NCBI GenBank assembly: GCA_002722955.1
Contig: PBMZ01000131.1
Location: forward strand, 1-63,578
DNA length: 63,578 bases
Direction: 5' to 3'
DNA from: Planctomycetaceae bacterium
GTDB taxonomy: Bacteria > Planctomycetota > Planctomycetia > Planctomycetales > Planctomycetaceae
Shown here: in pieces, positions 27,180 through 37,008 of the stretch
Layout: every line of letters begins with the position of its first letter
Position numbering within the stretch: position 1 is the first letter of the stretch
Position numbers and translations under genes: made by a program
The notes under the pieces: model-generated
What the model was told of the DNA's origin: nothing
What the model saw: the letters and a program-made list of their open reading frames with translations, nothing else
Database searches by the model: none

Positions 27180-30100
27180 ATGCCTCGACGATTTTGCCTT
27201 GCTGCTACACTTTCATTGCTGATGGTTTCCGTTGTCTGCGGTGAAACTGTCAGCTGGAAATTGACCGGTAGTGAGATCAATGGATCGGCGGGATCGGCGG
27301 CGGATGACTTTGGCGGGACACCTTGGAAGTTTCTGCGGACGACGAACTCGAAAGGTCCGGTCGCCAGTCGAACTTGGATACGTGACGGAAAATATGTTCC
27401 GTTAGAGCAGCTCTCGGCAAGGATGTTCGACCTGCCGCTGGCTGGCGCGATCTTCCAGACCAAGCCGACTTCTAAGGCTCCATTTGTGGCCGGAGTTCAG
27501 GACAGTTACACGATCGACTGCACATTCAAGAAGGGCGAAGTCATGCTCGCGCCCGGGCCCGATCATGCGGTTGTGTTGGCTTGGCGAAGTCCGGTTGATG
27601 GCCAATTGTCGATGAAAGGCATGTTCAACAATCGACAAAGTTGCTGCGGCGTCAACTCGCAAGTGAATTGGTACGTCGAGCGTGGGCCGGCACCAAACGC
27701 GAATGGATTTAAACCGAAGACGCTGGCCAAGGGTGTGTCGAACTTGGAAGTGGAGAAAGGTATTTCTCCGTTTGAGTTCAATGATCTTGTCGTCAGAGAA
27801 GGTGACTACTTTTACTTCATCGTCGATGCCAAGGCGGACGGAACGGGCTCACCCCATCATGGCGACGGTACCGCGTTTGAAGTGACGATCACAATCAAAG
27901 GTGCCAAGCTGCCGCCTCCGCCAACGTTCGAAAAGGACATCGCACCGATCTTGGCTAGCTATTGTCATGACTGTCATGGCAAGGACACAAAAGAAGCAGG
28001 GCTCGACCTGCGAACAGCCAGCGCGATGGTTTACGGCGGCGAGAGCGGTTCGGCATTGAGGCCTGGCGACATCGACCAGAGTTATCTGTGGGCAATGATC
28101 CAATCCGGCGAGATGCCGCCTGAAGACTCCGAGCCACTATCGGAAAAATCCAAGTCACTCATTCGTCGCTGGATCGCTTCCGGTGCACCGTCGAACGAAG
28201 ACTTGTCGAAGATCGAGCCGAGGAAATTCGTCACCGACAAGGATCGCGAGCACTGGGCGTTTCAACTTCCGCGACGTCAAACATTGCCCACGATTGAGGC
28301 CAATGACTTAGCAAACTCGCCGATCGATGTCCTTCTGCTGAAGCGTCTTGAAGATAAAGGACTCACGTTTTCACGAAAGGCATCGAAGCGTGCCTTGATA
28401 CGACGGCTCTTTTTCGATCTAGTCGGATTACCACCAACACAGGACGAGATTGAAGCATTCATCACCGATGAGTCGCCGAATGCGTATGAACGTCTCGTCG
28501 ATCGATTGCTGGCCTCGCCCAATTATGGCGAGCGATGGGGTCGGCATTGGATGGACACGGTCGGATATGTCGACGTGCGACTGTACGATGGTGACGCCAC
28601 CACGATCTACCCGAACGAGGGCATGTGGCGTTACCGCGATTACATCATTCAATCTTTCAACGCCGATAACCCGTACGATTTGTTCATCCGCGAGCAACTG
28701 GCGGGCGACGAAATGGTCGATTGGCGTAACGCGAAAGATTGGACGCCCGAAATCATGGAGAAAGTGGTCGCTACGGGCTACTTGCGAAACATCGAAGATC
28801 ACACGTCTGAAGCACAGTACGGTATCGGTCGACGCTATGAAATGATGTTCGATTTGATGTCGATGGTCTCGACCAGCCTGCTTGGCATGACGTTTGAGTG
28901 TGCTCGTTGTCACAACCACAAGTTCGATCCGATCACACAACGCGACTATTACAGTCTGCTGTCGTACTTCGAAACTTCGTACAACGCCCACAACTGGCTG
29001 AAGCCGCAACAGCGTTGGATCCCTGATGTCGGCCCGATCGCGCGAGCAGAGATTGACCGCCACAACACGGAAGTTGACGGCAACGTAAAGTCGTTAAATG
29101 CGAAGATCGCTGAGCTGCAAAAGGCTGGCGATAAGGCAGACAAGCAGCAGATTGAAAAGCTCAAAGCAGATGCTGTGCGGCTTCAATCAACCAAGCGAAG
29201 TTACGGCAAGATTCAAGCCTTGTTCAACGTCGACAATCCCCCCGTCTCACGAGTTTTTCGTCGCGGCGATTGCCACAAGCTTGGAATTCCCGTTGCGCAT
29301 CGCGTTCCGGAAGTCTTAATGGTAACACGTAGGACGGGCACTCCTGCCCGTCCCAACGAGACGAACTCTGGACGGGCAGGAGTGCCCGTCCTACGTGAAG
29401 TCGGTTCCGAAGCCGATCGTACTTCGCAAGCTGGAAGCTTACGCCACGGGCGGCGGTTGGAGTTGGCTCGTTGGATTACTTCGCGCGAGAACCCGATCAC
29501 GGCGCGGGTGATTATGAATCGTTTGTGGATGCATCATTTTGGAAAACCGATCGTCGCGACGCCTGGGAATTTTGGCCGTCAAGGAGCGAAGCCGACTCAT
29601 CCCGAGATACTTGGGTGGTTAGCGCTAGAGTTTCAAGATCACGACTGGAGTTTGAAGCACGTGCATCGATTGGTGCTGACGTCGCGGGCATATCAGCAAT
29701 CGTCTCGACGACCGCAAGGCGAATCGCGTGCCGAGCAGCTTGATCCCGACAATCAATTGTTGTGGCGACAGAACCTCAGGCGGCTCGAATCTGAAATCAT
29801 TCGCGACAGCATTTTAGCCGTGAGCGGCCGTTTGGATCGAAACTCATTCGGACCACCCGTTTCCGTTTCGAAACCTGTTAGCGGTTTGTCGATGGTCGAG
29901 ACAAACGGTGGTGGTCACAATCGTCGCAGCGTTTATGTTTTTGCTCGGCGAGTCTATCCGCTCAAGTTTATGGAGATCTTCGATTCACCCATCATGGCCG
30001 TAAATTGCACTCGCCGCATGAACTCGACCAACGTGTTGCAATCGTTCGCTCAGTTAAACAGCAACTTCGTCGTGGGGGCATCGAGAGACGCTGCTCAGCG

Positions 30101-30317
30101 AATTTCTCAAGACAACGAGAAGCCCGTTGCGTTTGTTGATGCTGCCTATCGAACAATTATTGGACGTGGTCCGTCGCAAGACGAACAAGCGGCGTGCCTC
30201 GAATTCTTGGTTGAGCAAGCGGCCGCCTATCGCGGAGAAGCTCAACCTAACGAACTAGCGTTTGCGGACCTTTGCCACATGCTGCTGTGCACGAACGAGT
30301 TCCTATACATCGAGTGA
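27180..30317 (+). CDS. Planctomycete-type cytochrome c / DUF1549 / DUF1553 protein with an in-frame palindrome
   Basis: A 1045-residue exported protein. Signal peptide 1-21; a beta-rich N-terminal domain to about residue 245; a PSCyt1 domain with one haem-binding motif CHDCH at 262-266 and the GEMPPED end; DUF1549 (DRLLASPNYGERWGRHWMDT, ECARCHNHKFDPITQRDYY, the latter with a second CxxCH); and DUF1553 (HGRRLELARWITSRENPITA, FGRQGAKPTHPEILGWLALE). Such proteins are found almost only in Planctomycetota and relatives and are thought to act in the periplasm with the DUF1501 protein encoded next. Residues about 716-740 are encoded by a 72-base palindrome (29326-29397), placed in the variable linker just before the conserved DUF1553 start. 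The frame is kept, so the protein is presumably made. Confidence 0.9.
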   Translation: MPRRFCLAATLSLLMVSVVCGETVSWKLTGSEINGSAGSAADDFGGTPWKFLRTTNSKGPVASRTWIRDGKYVPLEQLSARMFDLPLAGAIFQTKPTSKAPFVAGVQDSYTIDCTFKKGEVMLAPGPDHAVVLAWRSPVDGQLSMKGMFNNRQSCCGVNSQVNWYVERGPAPNANGFKPKTLAKGVSNLEVEKGISPFEFNDLVVREGDYFYFIVDAKADGTGSPHHGDGTAFEVTITIKGAKLPPPPTFEKDIAPILASYCHDCHGKDTKEAGLDLRTASAMVYGGESGSALRPGDIDQSYLWAMIQSGEMPPEDSEPLSEKSKSLIRRWIASGAPSNEDLSKIEPRKFVTDKDREHWAFQLPRRQTLPTIEANDLANSPIDVLLLKRLEDKGLTFSRKASKRALIRRLFFDLVGLPPTQDEIEAFITDESPNAYERLVDRLLASPNYGERWGRHWMDTVGYVDVRLYDGDATTIYPNEGMWRYRDYIIQSFNADNPYDLFIREQLAGDEMVDWRNAKDWTPEIMEKVVATGYLRNIEDHTSEAQYGIGRRYEMMFDLMSMVSTSLLGMTFECARCHNHKFDPITQRDYYSLLSYFETSYNAHNWLKPQQRWIPDVGPIARAEIDRHNTEVDGNVKSLNAKIAELQKAGDKADKQQIEKLKADAVRLQSTKRSYGKIQALFNVDNPPVSRVFRRGDCHKLGIPVAHRVPEVLMVTRRTGTPARPNETNSGRAGVPVLREVGSEADRTSQAGSLRHGRRLELARWITSRENPITARVIMNRLWMHHFGKPIVATPGNFGRQGAKPTHPEILGWLALEFQDHDWSLKHVHRLVLTSRAYQQSSRRPQGESRAEQLDPDNQLLWRQNLRRLESEIIRDSILAVSGRLDRNSFGPPVSVSKPVSGLSMVETNGGGHNRRSVYVFARRVYPLKFMEIFDSPIMAVNCTRRMNSTNVLQSFAQLNSNFVVGASRDAAQRISQDNEKPVAFVDAAYRTIIGRGPSQDEQAACLEFLVEQAAAYRGEAQPNELAFADLCHMLLCTNEFLYIE
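29326..29397. repeat. Coding palindromic element inside the DUF1553 gene
   Basis: Perfect 28-base arms (29326-29353 and 29370-29397) around a 16-base spacer; each arm is itself a hairpin, GGACGGGCA / TGCCCGTCC with a CTCC loop. Read in the gene frame it encodes RRTGTPARP ... GRAGVPVLR; read on the opposite strand in the matching frame it encodes the same two peptides. The same kind of nested palindrome is otherwise seen only between genes in this window. Confidence 0.93.
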
Positions 30318-30319
30318 TT

Positions 30320-30399
30320 GTTTAACGCCCAGCCGCAGGCGCCGGCTCGTCTGCATGAGTCCAAACAGACGAGCCGGCGCCTGCGGCTGGGCGTTAAAC
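30320..30399. repeat. Perfect inverted repeat, 34-base arms
   Basis: Arms 30320-30353 and 30366-30399 are exact inverted copies around a 12-base loop. It starts three bases after the stop of the DUF1553 gene and ends 15 bases before the DUF1501 start, so a transcript of both genes would carry a very stable hairpin next to the second start. The arm opens with TTTAACGCCC, a motif related to the TTTAACCCG repeat at 42336. Confidence 0.9.
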
Positions 30400-30414
30400 G
30401 AAGTCAGCAAAACT

Positions 30415-31839
30415 ATGAATACCTATCGCACGATCACACGACGTGACGCATTGACGGCTTGCTCGATGAGTTTGAGTGGGCTGGCTATGCACGGACTGTT
30501 GCATGCGGAAGCCGTTGAAGGCCGGCGTGATTCGTACAACATGAAGCCTCGCGAGACACATTTTGCTCCGCGGGCTCGCGCGGTTATTCAGTTGTTTCAA
30601 AACGGCGGGCCGTCGCAGATGGATCTGTTCGACCCGAAACCCGAGCTGACCAAGCAAGCCGGCAAGCCGCATCCGGGCGAGGTTGAGACGTTTCAGCTTG
30701 GCAACAAGAACATCATCTTTCCGACTCAGTTCAAGATTAAGCCGCACGGCGAGAGCGGTATGAACTTCGGTTCGCCGCTGCCTCACATGGCCAGCATTGC
30801 CGACGAGTGGTGCATGATTCGCTCGATGCATACCGTCAACAACAACCATCCGTTTGCGATCAGCATGTTTCAATCGGGCAAACCGTTCTTCGGTTATCCA
30901 GCAATGGGTTCGTGGATCACCTATGCCCTAGGAAGTGAGAACCGCGACCTTCCCGGATACATCGTGCTTCGTGATCCGGCCGGCTATAACACCTCGGGCA
31001 AGGCAGTCTGGTCGAGCGGTTGGATGCCCGCCGTGTATCAAGGCACTGAGTTCAACAGTCAAGGCAACGCCGTCCATCACTTGCATCCGACGAAAAAGCG
31101 GCCCGCTGAAATTCAGGCGCGATCATTGAAGCTTCTTGCCGAACTCAATCGACGCCATCAAGAATTGCATCCGCGCGAGTTCGAATTGGAAGCCCGCATC
31201 GAAAACTTCGAGCTGGCAGCGCGCATGCAACTTGCCGCAAAAAACGTGCTCGATCTGTCCAAGGAAACGAAAGAGACTCGCAAGAGATACGGCTTAGACG
31301 ACGCCACGACGGCCGGCTATGGAGCACGTTGTCTGATGGCGCGGCGGCTCGTCGAGTCGGGCGTTCGCTATATACAGGTCTTCCCGCCGCTCAAGCCCAG
31401 TTTTCAACCATGGGATTCTCATGGCAGCCTTAAGAGCGGAATTGAGACAATCTCGAAGCACGTCGACCAATCAACGGCCGCGTTAATCACGGACCTCAAG
31501 CAAAGAGGCTTGCTGGACGAAGTCATCGTGATGTGGACGGGCGAGTTCGGCCGCATCCCAATCACCGAAGGAGCCGATGGCCGCGACCACAACCGCAACG
31601 CGTTTACAACCCTGATGGCGGGCGGCGGCTTCAAACGCGGCTACACTCACGGAGCAACTGACGATTTCGCCTACAAGGCCGTCGAAGACCGCGTCAGCGT
31701 GCCGGACCTTCATGCAACGATCTTGCATCAAATGGGCATCGACCACACCGAGTTGTCGTTCCTTCATAAAGGTCGCCACGAACGCTTGACGGACCCCGAA
31801 GTGACCAGCGCCACGGTTGTTGATCAATTGCTTGCGTGA
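30415..31839 (+). CDS. DUF1501 domain protein (pair partner A)
   Basis: A 474-residue DUF1501 protein from ATG 30415 (the open frame extends further upstream through the palindrome, but this ATG begins the leader TITRRDALTACSMSLSGLAM, a Tat-type signal). Core motifs: IQLFQNGGPSQMDLFDPKPE, GVRYIQVFPP, WTGEFGRIPITEGADGRDHN and DLHATILHQMGID. It follows the cytochrome/DUF1553 gene and is presumably co-transcribed and co-functional with it in the periplasm. The biochemical role of DUF1501 proteins is not established. Confidence 0.9.
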   Translation: MNTYRTITRRDALTACSMSLSGLAMHGLLHAEAVEGRRDSYNMKPRETHFAPRARAVIQLFQNGGPSQMDLFDPKPELTKQAGKPHPGEVETFQLGNKNIIFPTQFKIKPHGESGMNFGSPLPHMASIADEWCMIRSMHTVNNNHPFAISMFQSGKPFFGYPAMGSWITYALGSENRDLPGYIVLRDPAGYNTSGKAVWSSGWMPAVYQGTEFNSQGNAVHHLHPTKKRPAEIQARSLKLLAELNRRHQELHPREFELEARIENFELAARMQLAAKNVLDLSKETKETRKRYGLDDATTAGYGARCLMARRLVESGVRYIQVFPPLKPSFQPWDSHGSLKSGIETISKHVDQSTAALITDLKQRGLLDEVIVMWTGEFGRIPITEGADGRDHNRNAFTTLMAGGGFKRGYTHGATDDFAYKAVEDRVSVPDLHATILHQMGIDHTELSFLHKGRHERLTDPEVTSATVVDQLLA

Positions 31840-31928
31840 TCAATTGAAGGATCGCGACGTGGCGATTTTTGTGTTAGTTTGAGACCGACACATCCAGTAG
31901 GCTCTTGCCCGTTTCGGCAGATCAACCA

Positions 31929-34900
31929 ATGAGATACTCGGTCTTTCTGAGTTCCGTATTGCTAGTTTCGCTAGCCCCTGTTTGCACGGCTGAGACTCGC
32001 GCCGATGATTCCTCGACGGAATTTGCACGAGACGTATTACCGATCCTGCAGAAGAACTGCTTCAAATGCCACAACGCCAAGAAGCAAGAAGGCGACCTTG
32101 ATTTAAGAACGCGCGACAATCTTCTTCGCGGCGGTGAATCGGGCAATGTCATCGTTCCGGGCAAGTCGGTAGATAGCTTATTGATTCAGAAAATCAAATC
32201 CGGCGAGATGCCGCCTGAAGGGCCAAAGCTGTCCGCGAAAGAGCAGCAACTGATCAAACGCTGGATCAATGCTGGGGCCCTCTTAAAGGGTGAGGACGCC
32301 GATGCCGCTCGTCGGAAGTTGGCAGCGATGTCCGTGACGGAAGCAAACGTTTTGGTCAACGTGTTTCATTCTCACTGCATTGTTTGCCATGGGAAGTGGA
32401 AGAAAGAAGCGGGACTCGATTTGCGAACTCGCGCAGGCATTCTCAAAGGTGGCAAGTCGGGATCGGGAATTGTGCCAGGCAAGCCCAACGAGAGCCTTGT
32501 CCTGAAGAAGATAACCGCTGACGAGATGCCGCCGAAAAAGAACATCTTCGGCGATGCGAACTATGTTATCCGCGTTCCGGTTTCTGGCATCGAAAAGCTG
32601 AAACAGTGGATCGAGCGAGGTGCTCCAGCGGCAGGGGCCAGCAGCATCGCGAAAGTGCCAACGAATGGCCCAGAGCATGATCCGCAAATTGATCCCGAGC
32701 GACTTGATCATTGGACTTTCAAGACGCCCGTGAGACCCAATGTTCCAACCGTCCAACACGCTCAACGTGTTCGCACTCCGATCGATAACTTCTTGTTGAA
32801 GCGACTTGAAGAGAAGGGGCTCGCATTCTCGCCGGATGCGGAGCGACTCACGCTGCTGCGACGTGCGACTTTTGCATTGACTGGTTTGGCGCCTGAACCC
32901 GTTGAAGTTGACGCTGTGCTCAAGGACAAGCGTTCGGACTGGTATGAGCGACTAATTGATCGATTGCTGGACTCACGACATTACGGCGAGCGTTGGGGCG
33001 TCTATTGGTTAGACGCGGCTGGTTATTCGGACACGCATGGCCAGATCAACCGCGACGAATTGCGAGAGTTCTTTTGGCGGTATCGAGATTATGTCATTCG
33101 ATCCTTGAACGATGATAAGCCGTACGACCGATTCTTGACGGAACAAATTGCTGGCGACGAGCTATTCGATTATCAAGCGGCGAAGTCGTTGACGCGCGAG
33201 CAACTCGACGCTTTGATTGCGACTGGTTTCTTACGAACGGGGTCCGACGGAACGGACGAAGGTGCACTGAACAAGATTCCCAATCGCCACGCTGTGATTG
33301 ACGAGCAGATCGACATCTTCAGTACGGCGGTGATGGGACTGACGCTCGAATGCGCACGTTGTCATAGTCACAAGTTCGATCCGATTCCTCAGCGAGACTA
33401 TTACCGTTTTGCCGCGATCTTCCGGGCCGCTTACGATCCTTACGACTGGCGGATTCCGAATCATGTGTTGCACCCGCCGCAGTATCCGGTCTCCAATCTT
33501 TATCAGCGATACATTAACCATCCCGCTGATCAAGAAACGCCCGCGGCGAAACGATATAACGCTCCGATTCGCGACGAGATAGCAAAGCTGTTGCGGCAGA
33601 AGAACGAACACGTACGCCAGCGTTTGCTAGCCTTGCCAACCGTTGTTGCTCAGTACCGCTTTGATCAATCGGAAAAGGGCAAAGTCCGCGACTCGATCAC
33701 GGGCAAGGTTCACGGAACAACCACCGGCACTTATTCAAAGAGCGTCACGGATTATCACGATCACGAGTGGTGTCTTGATCTGCGGAACGGTGGCAGTGTT
33801 ACGATTACAGAGACGGCATTTCCACTTCACGCTCAAAGTGCCGGCGATTCCGCGATTGATTTCTTCGTCAAGCCGATGGCCGAAACCGGCCACTACGGGT
33901 CTGTGTTCTGGACTGCGTCGACCGATGTTGGCGATAAGAACCGCTTCAACCTTGATTTGAAAACCTTCGATAAGCACGCGGGGCTCGGCGGCGATTTTCG
34001 ATCTCCTGATGGATCAATCCATCGAATCAGTAAGACATCACACGGTATCCCGAAATCTGAATGGCTGCATATTGCCATCGTTCGCAGAAAGCTGGACGAC
34101 GGCCGCCACCGTTTTGAGTGGTACTTCAATTCAAAACTCGACAGCTTTCAAACACAAGAAGTCGACGGAAAGCTGCCTGACTCGACAACGTGGACAATCG
34201 GCGGTCGACCAGGATTCCACGTTCCGATGTTGATCGACGAAGTGCGACTGTGGCGCGGATCGGTTCAGCCCGAACATTTGGGAAAGACCAAATCGCTTCC
34301 GACACCTGCTCAGGTGAAGTCATTGTTGGCGGCGATCGAAATTGAGGAGACACGTCGAACCGAGGAACAGAAGCAGTTACTGAAGCGATTCCATCAGCTC
34401 GTGCAAATCGATGACAGTAAGTTTCCGAAAGGGCTGCCGGAAGCGATTGCTGACAATAAGAGTCGACTGCTCAGCCCGATGAGAATACATTCACTGACGG
34501 ACACTGGAGGTGAACAAAATCCAGTATTCGTTCTTCGCCGCGGAGAAATTGACGCACCCGGTCAACGCGTTGCTCCTGGTGTGCCCATCGCGTTAACTCG
34601 CGGGTTGAAACCTTATCTTGCCGAATCTCCAAAGCACTCAAGCCGCACAAGTGGCCGGCGTTTGGCATTGGCAAAATGGTTGATCCAGCCGAATCATCCG
34701 CTGACATCGCGAGTCTTCGTCAATCGCATCTGGCATCATCATTTTGGTCGTGGCTTAGTGACGACGACTGGCAACTTTGGCCGCAAGGGAACAAAGCCAT
34801 CACATCCTAAGTTGCTTGACTGGCTGGCGACTCGCTTTGTCGAGAACGGCTGGAGCATCAAGTCGCTTCATCGATTGATCATGACATCGACCGTTTGGCG

Positions 34901-35546
34901 GCAGCAATCGTTGTATGACAAGTCACGCCATCAAGCCGATCCGGACAACGTGTTGCTGTCTCGGTTTCCTTTCCGCCGATTGGATGCGGAGGCGATTCGT
35001 GATTCGTTGTTGCAAGTGTCCGGGCGACTTGATCGGACACCTTTCGGACCAGCCGTTGATGTTTGGAAAACGTCAGCGGGTGAGTACGTCAGTCACTCGC
35101 CCTACGGATTTCGTCGCAGCATTTATGTGATTCGTCGTCGACTGAAACCGGTCACGCTGCTGGACATGTTTGATGCTCCGGCGATGGTGCCGAACTGCAC
35201 GGCACGGACGCAGTCAACTGTCGCGACGCAAGCATTGCAACTTTACAACAGCGAAAAGGTAAGAACTTCCAGCGAGCGTTTGGCACAACGAGTTCTCGCC
35301 AGCGGCGTGCGGCAAGAAAAGCCAGACGGCATTGTGCGGCAGGTCTATCTCTTCGCGTTATCAAGACCACCAGCGCAACATGAGCTGGAACGGGACACAA
35401 AGGCCCTCAAAGAATTGAATCGACGATGGTCAGAACATCTGTCGAAAGAAAAGAAACCAAATCAACAAGCCTTGGCATGGCAGAAGACCTTGGCGACTTA
35501 CTGTCACACGATTCTCAATTCACCCGAGTTCGTCTACGTTGATTGA
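31929..35546 (+). CDS. Double PSCyt1 / DUF1549 / LamG-like / DUF1553 protein
   Basis: A 1205-residue exported protein from ATG 31929 (TTG at 31905 is an alternative). Signal peptide 1-21; two PSCyt1 domains with haem motifs CFKCH (44-48) and CIVCH (150-154), each ending in GEMPPE or DEMPPK; DUF1549 (DRLLDSRHYGERWGVYWLDA, ECARCHSHKFDPIPQRDYY with a further CxxCH); a concanavalin/LamG-like insert around residues 580-760 (IDFFVKPMAETGHYGSVFWT, then IDEVRLWRGSVQPEHL), which usually binds carbohydrate; and DUF1553 (RRLALAKWLIQPNHPLTSRV). Compared with the 27180 gene it has an extra haem domain and the LamG insert, so the two pairs are diverged paralogues. It overlaps or nearly touches the next DUF1501 gene. 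Confidence 0.92.
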   Translation: MRYSVFLSSVLLVSLAPVCTAETRADDSSTEFARDVLPILQKNCFKCHNAKKQEGDLDLRTRDNLLRGGESGNVIVPGKSVDSLLIQKIKSGEMPPEGPKLSAKEQQLIKRWINAGALLKGEDADAARRKLAAMSVTEANVLVNVFHSHCIVCHGKWKKEAGLDLRTRAGILKGGKSGSGIVPGKPNESLVLKKITADEMPPKKNIFGDANYVIRVPVSGIEKLKQWIERGAPAAGASSIAKVPTNGPEHDPQIDPERLDHWTFKTPVRPNVPTVQHAQRVRTPIDNFLLKRLEEKGLAFSPDAERLTLLRRATFALTGLAPEPVEVDAVLKDKRSDWYERLIDRLLDSRHYGERWGVYWLDAAGYSDTHGQINRDELREFFWRYRDYVIRSLNDDKPYDRFLTEQIAGDELFDYQAAKSLTREQLDALIATGFLRTGSDGTDEGALNKIPNRHAVIDEQIDIFSTAVMGLTLECARCHSHKFDPIPQRDYYRFAAIFRAAYDPYDWRIPNHVLHPPQYPVSNLYQRYINHPADQETPAAKRYNAPIRDEIAKLLRQKNEHVRQRLLALPTVVAQYRFDQSEKGKVRDSITGKVHGTTTGTYSKSVTDYHDHEWCLDLRNGGSVTITETAFPLHAQSAGDSAIDFFVKPMAETGHYGSVFWTASTDVGDKNRFNLDLKTFDKHAGLGGDFRSPDGSIHRISKTSHGIPKSEWLHIAIVRRKLDDGRHRFEWYFNSKLDSFQTQEVDGKLPDSTTWTIGGRPGFHVPMLIDEVRLWRGSVQPEHLGKTKSLPTPAQVKSLLAAIEIEETRRTEEQKQLLKRFHQLVQIDDSKFPKGLPEAIADNKSRLLSPMRIHSLTDTGGEQNPVFVLRRGEIDAPGQRVAPGVPIALTRGLKPYLAESPKHSSRTSGRRLALAKWLIQPNHPLTSRVFVNRIWHHHFGRGLVTTTGNFGRKGTKPSHPKLLDWLATRFVENGWSIKSLHRLIMTSTVWRQQSLYDKSRHQADPDNVLLSRFPFRRLDAEAIRDSLLQVSGRLDRTPFGPAVDVWKTSAGEYVSHSPYGFRRSIYVIRRRLKPVTLLDMFDAPAMVPNCTARTQSTVATQALQLYNSEKVRTSSERLAQRVLASGVRQEKPDGIVRQVYLFALSRPPAQHELERDTKALKELNRRWSEHLSKEKKPNQQALAWQKTLATYCHTILNSPEFVYVD

Positions 35547-35577
35547 AGCATTTCGCGAGGGGGCAACTTTAGAAGAT

Positions 35578-37008
35578 ATGAATGCACACGAATCACATCG
35601 CCGCGATTTTTTTGGCCAGGTCGGTAAAGGACTCGTCGGTGCGGCAATCGCTGGGATGCTTCATGACGATGGTGTTGTCAACGCGGCGAATCAGCGAACA
35701 TTCGATGTCTCGCCCAAGAAACCGCATTTTCCTGGCAAGGCAAAGGCGGTCATCCAGTTCTTCATGACTGGCGGCCCTAGCCACATCGATCTGTTTGATC
35801 CCAAACCAGCGCTGAAGAAACACGCCGGTGAATTGCCGCGAGCTTTCCTGGACAACGTGGAATCGGTCGGTGCCGCTGGCGGATTGATGCCATCGCCGTT
35901 CAAGATTCGGAAGCGCGGGGAATCGGGGTTGGAGATTGCTGATGTCTTACCACACTTGGCCGAGTGTGCGGACGATATAGCCGTGATTCGTTCGATGTGG
36001 ACGACGGATTTCAACCACGAAACCGGCGTGCTGATGATGCACTCGGGGCGAAACTTGAAAGCCTCGCCTTCGATTGGAGCATGGATTTCGTACGGGCTTG
36101 GTTCAGAGAACCGAGACTTGCCTGCTTACGTGGCTCTCGACGCGCCCGGCAAACCGATTCTGATGGACAAGGGAAACTGGCAATCCGGCTGGTTGCCGCC
36201 AGTTTTTCAAGGGACACGATTCCGATCAGTGGGATCTCCGCTGTTGAACTTGCATGCCAAGGATGAGTATCCCGATTCAGTGTTGGCTTACTCACGAAAT
36301 CTGCTGGGAAAAATTGCCGCCAAGCATCGTGATCAACGGCCGGGACAGCCTGACCTTTCGGCGCGGATCGCAAGTTACGAACTCGCGGCTCGCATGCAGC
36401 TGAGTGCGACGGATGCTCTGGATATCTCGCAAGAAACTCGCGAGACGCAGGCTGCCTACGGGCTGGAAAACAAGAATACCGAATCTTACGGTCGCCGCTG
36501 TTTGATGGCTCGACGTTTGGTTGAACGTGGTGTCCGTATCGTGCAGATTTACATGAATACGACCCGCGGCGACAATCCTTGGGACCACCATGGCGGCATC
36601 CTAGAGAATCTGACGACCTGTTGTCTGGAGAGCGATCAACCCGTCGCGGCTTTGCTCAAGGATTTGAAACAGCGAGGCTTGCTGGATTCCACACTACTGA
36701 TGTGGGGCGGTGAGTTTGGGCGGCTGCCGCTGGCTCAAAAAGGCAGCAATCCTGGCCGCGATCACGGAGCCAAAGGGTTTTCCGTCTGGCTCGGCGGCGG
36801 CGGAATCAAAGGTGGCACGGCTTACGGTGCCACCGACGAGTTCGGTTATCACGCGGTCGAAAATCGCACCAGCATCCATGATCTTCATGCGACCGTGCTG
36901 CATTGTCTTGGTTTAGATCACGAGCGGCTGGTGTTTGATCATCACGGTCTCAACGAGCGGTTGACGACGGTGAATCCGGCCAGTGTGGTAACGGGTGTTT
37001 TGGCGTAA
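35578..37008 (+). CDS. DUF1501 domain protein (pair partner B)
   Basis: A 476-residue DUF1501 protein from ATG 35578; TTG 35539 inside the previous gene is a formal alternative start. Leader ESHRRDFFGQVGKGLVGAAI; core motifs IQFFMTGGPSHIDLFDPKPA, WGGEFGRLPLAQKG, PGRDHGAKGFSVWLGGGGIK and DLHATVLHCLGLD. It follows the double-cytochrome gene after 31 bases, repeating the order of the upstream pair. It is closer in sequence to the 30415 protein than to the orphan at 12592, as judged by shared motifs, supporting tandem duplication of the pair. Confidence 0.9.
   Translation: MNAHESHRRDFFGQVGKGLVGAAIAGMLHDDGVVNAANQRTFDVSPKKPHFPGKAKAVIQFFMTGGPSHIDLFDPKPALKKHAGELPRAFLDNVESVGAAGGLMPSPFKIRKRGESGLEIADVLPHLAECADDIAVIRSMWTTDFNHETGVLMMHSGRNLKASPSIGAWISYGLGSENRDLPAYVALDAPGKPILMDKGNWQSGWLPPVFQGTRFRSVGSPLLNLHAKDEYPDSVLAYSRNLLGKIAAKHRDQRPGQPDLSARIASYELAARMQLSATDALDISQETRETQAAYGLENKNTESYGRRCLMARRLVERGVRIVQIYMNTTRGDNPWDHHGGILENLTTCCLESDQPVAALLKDLKQRGLLDSTLLMWGGEFGRLPLAQKGSNPGRDHGAKGFSVWLGGGGIKGGTAYGATDEFGYHAVENRTSIHDLHATVLHCLGLDHERLVFDHHGLNERLTTVNPASVVTGVLA

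Noticed and set aside
29213..29500. Minus-strand 95-codon ORF across the palindrome
   Set aside because: It exists because the palindrome reads open on both strands; outside the element it has no protein-like sequence.
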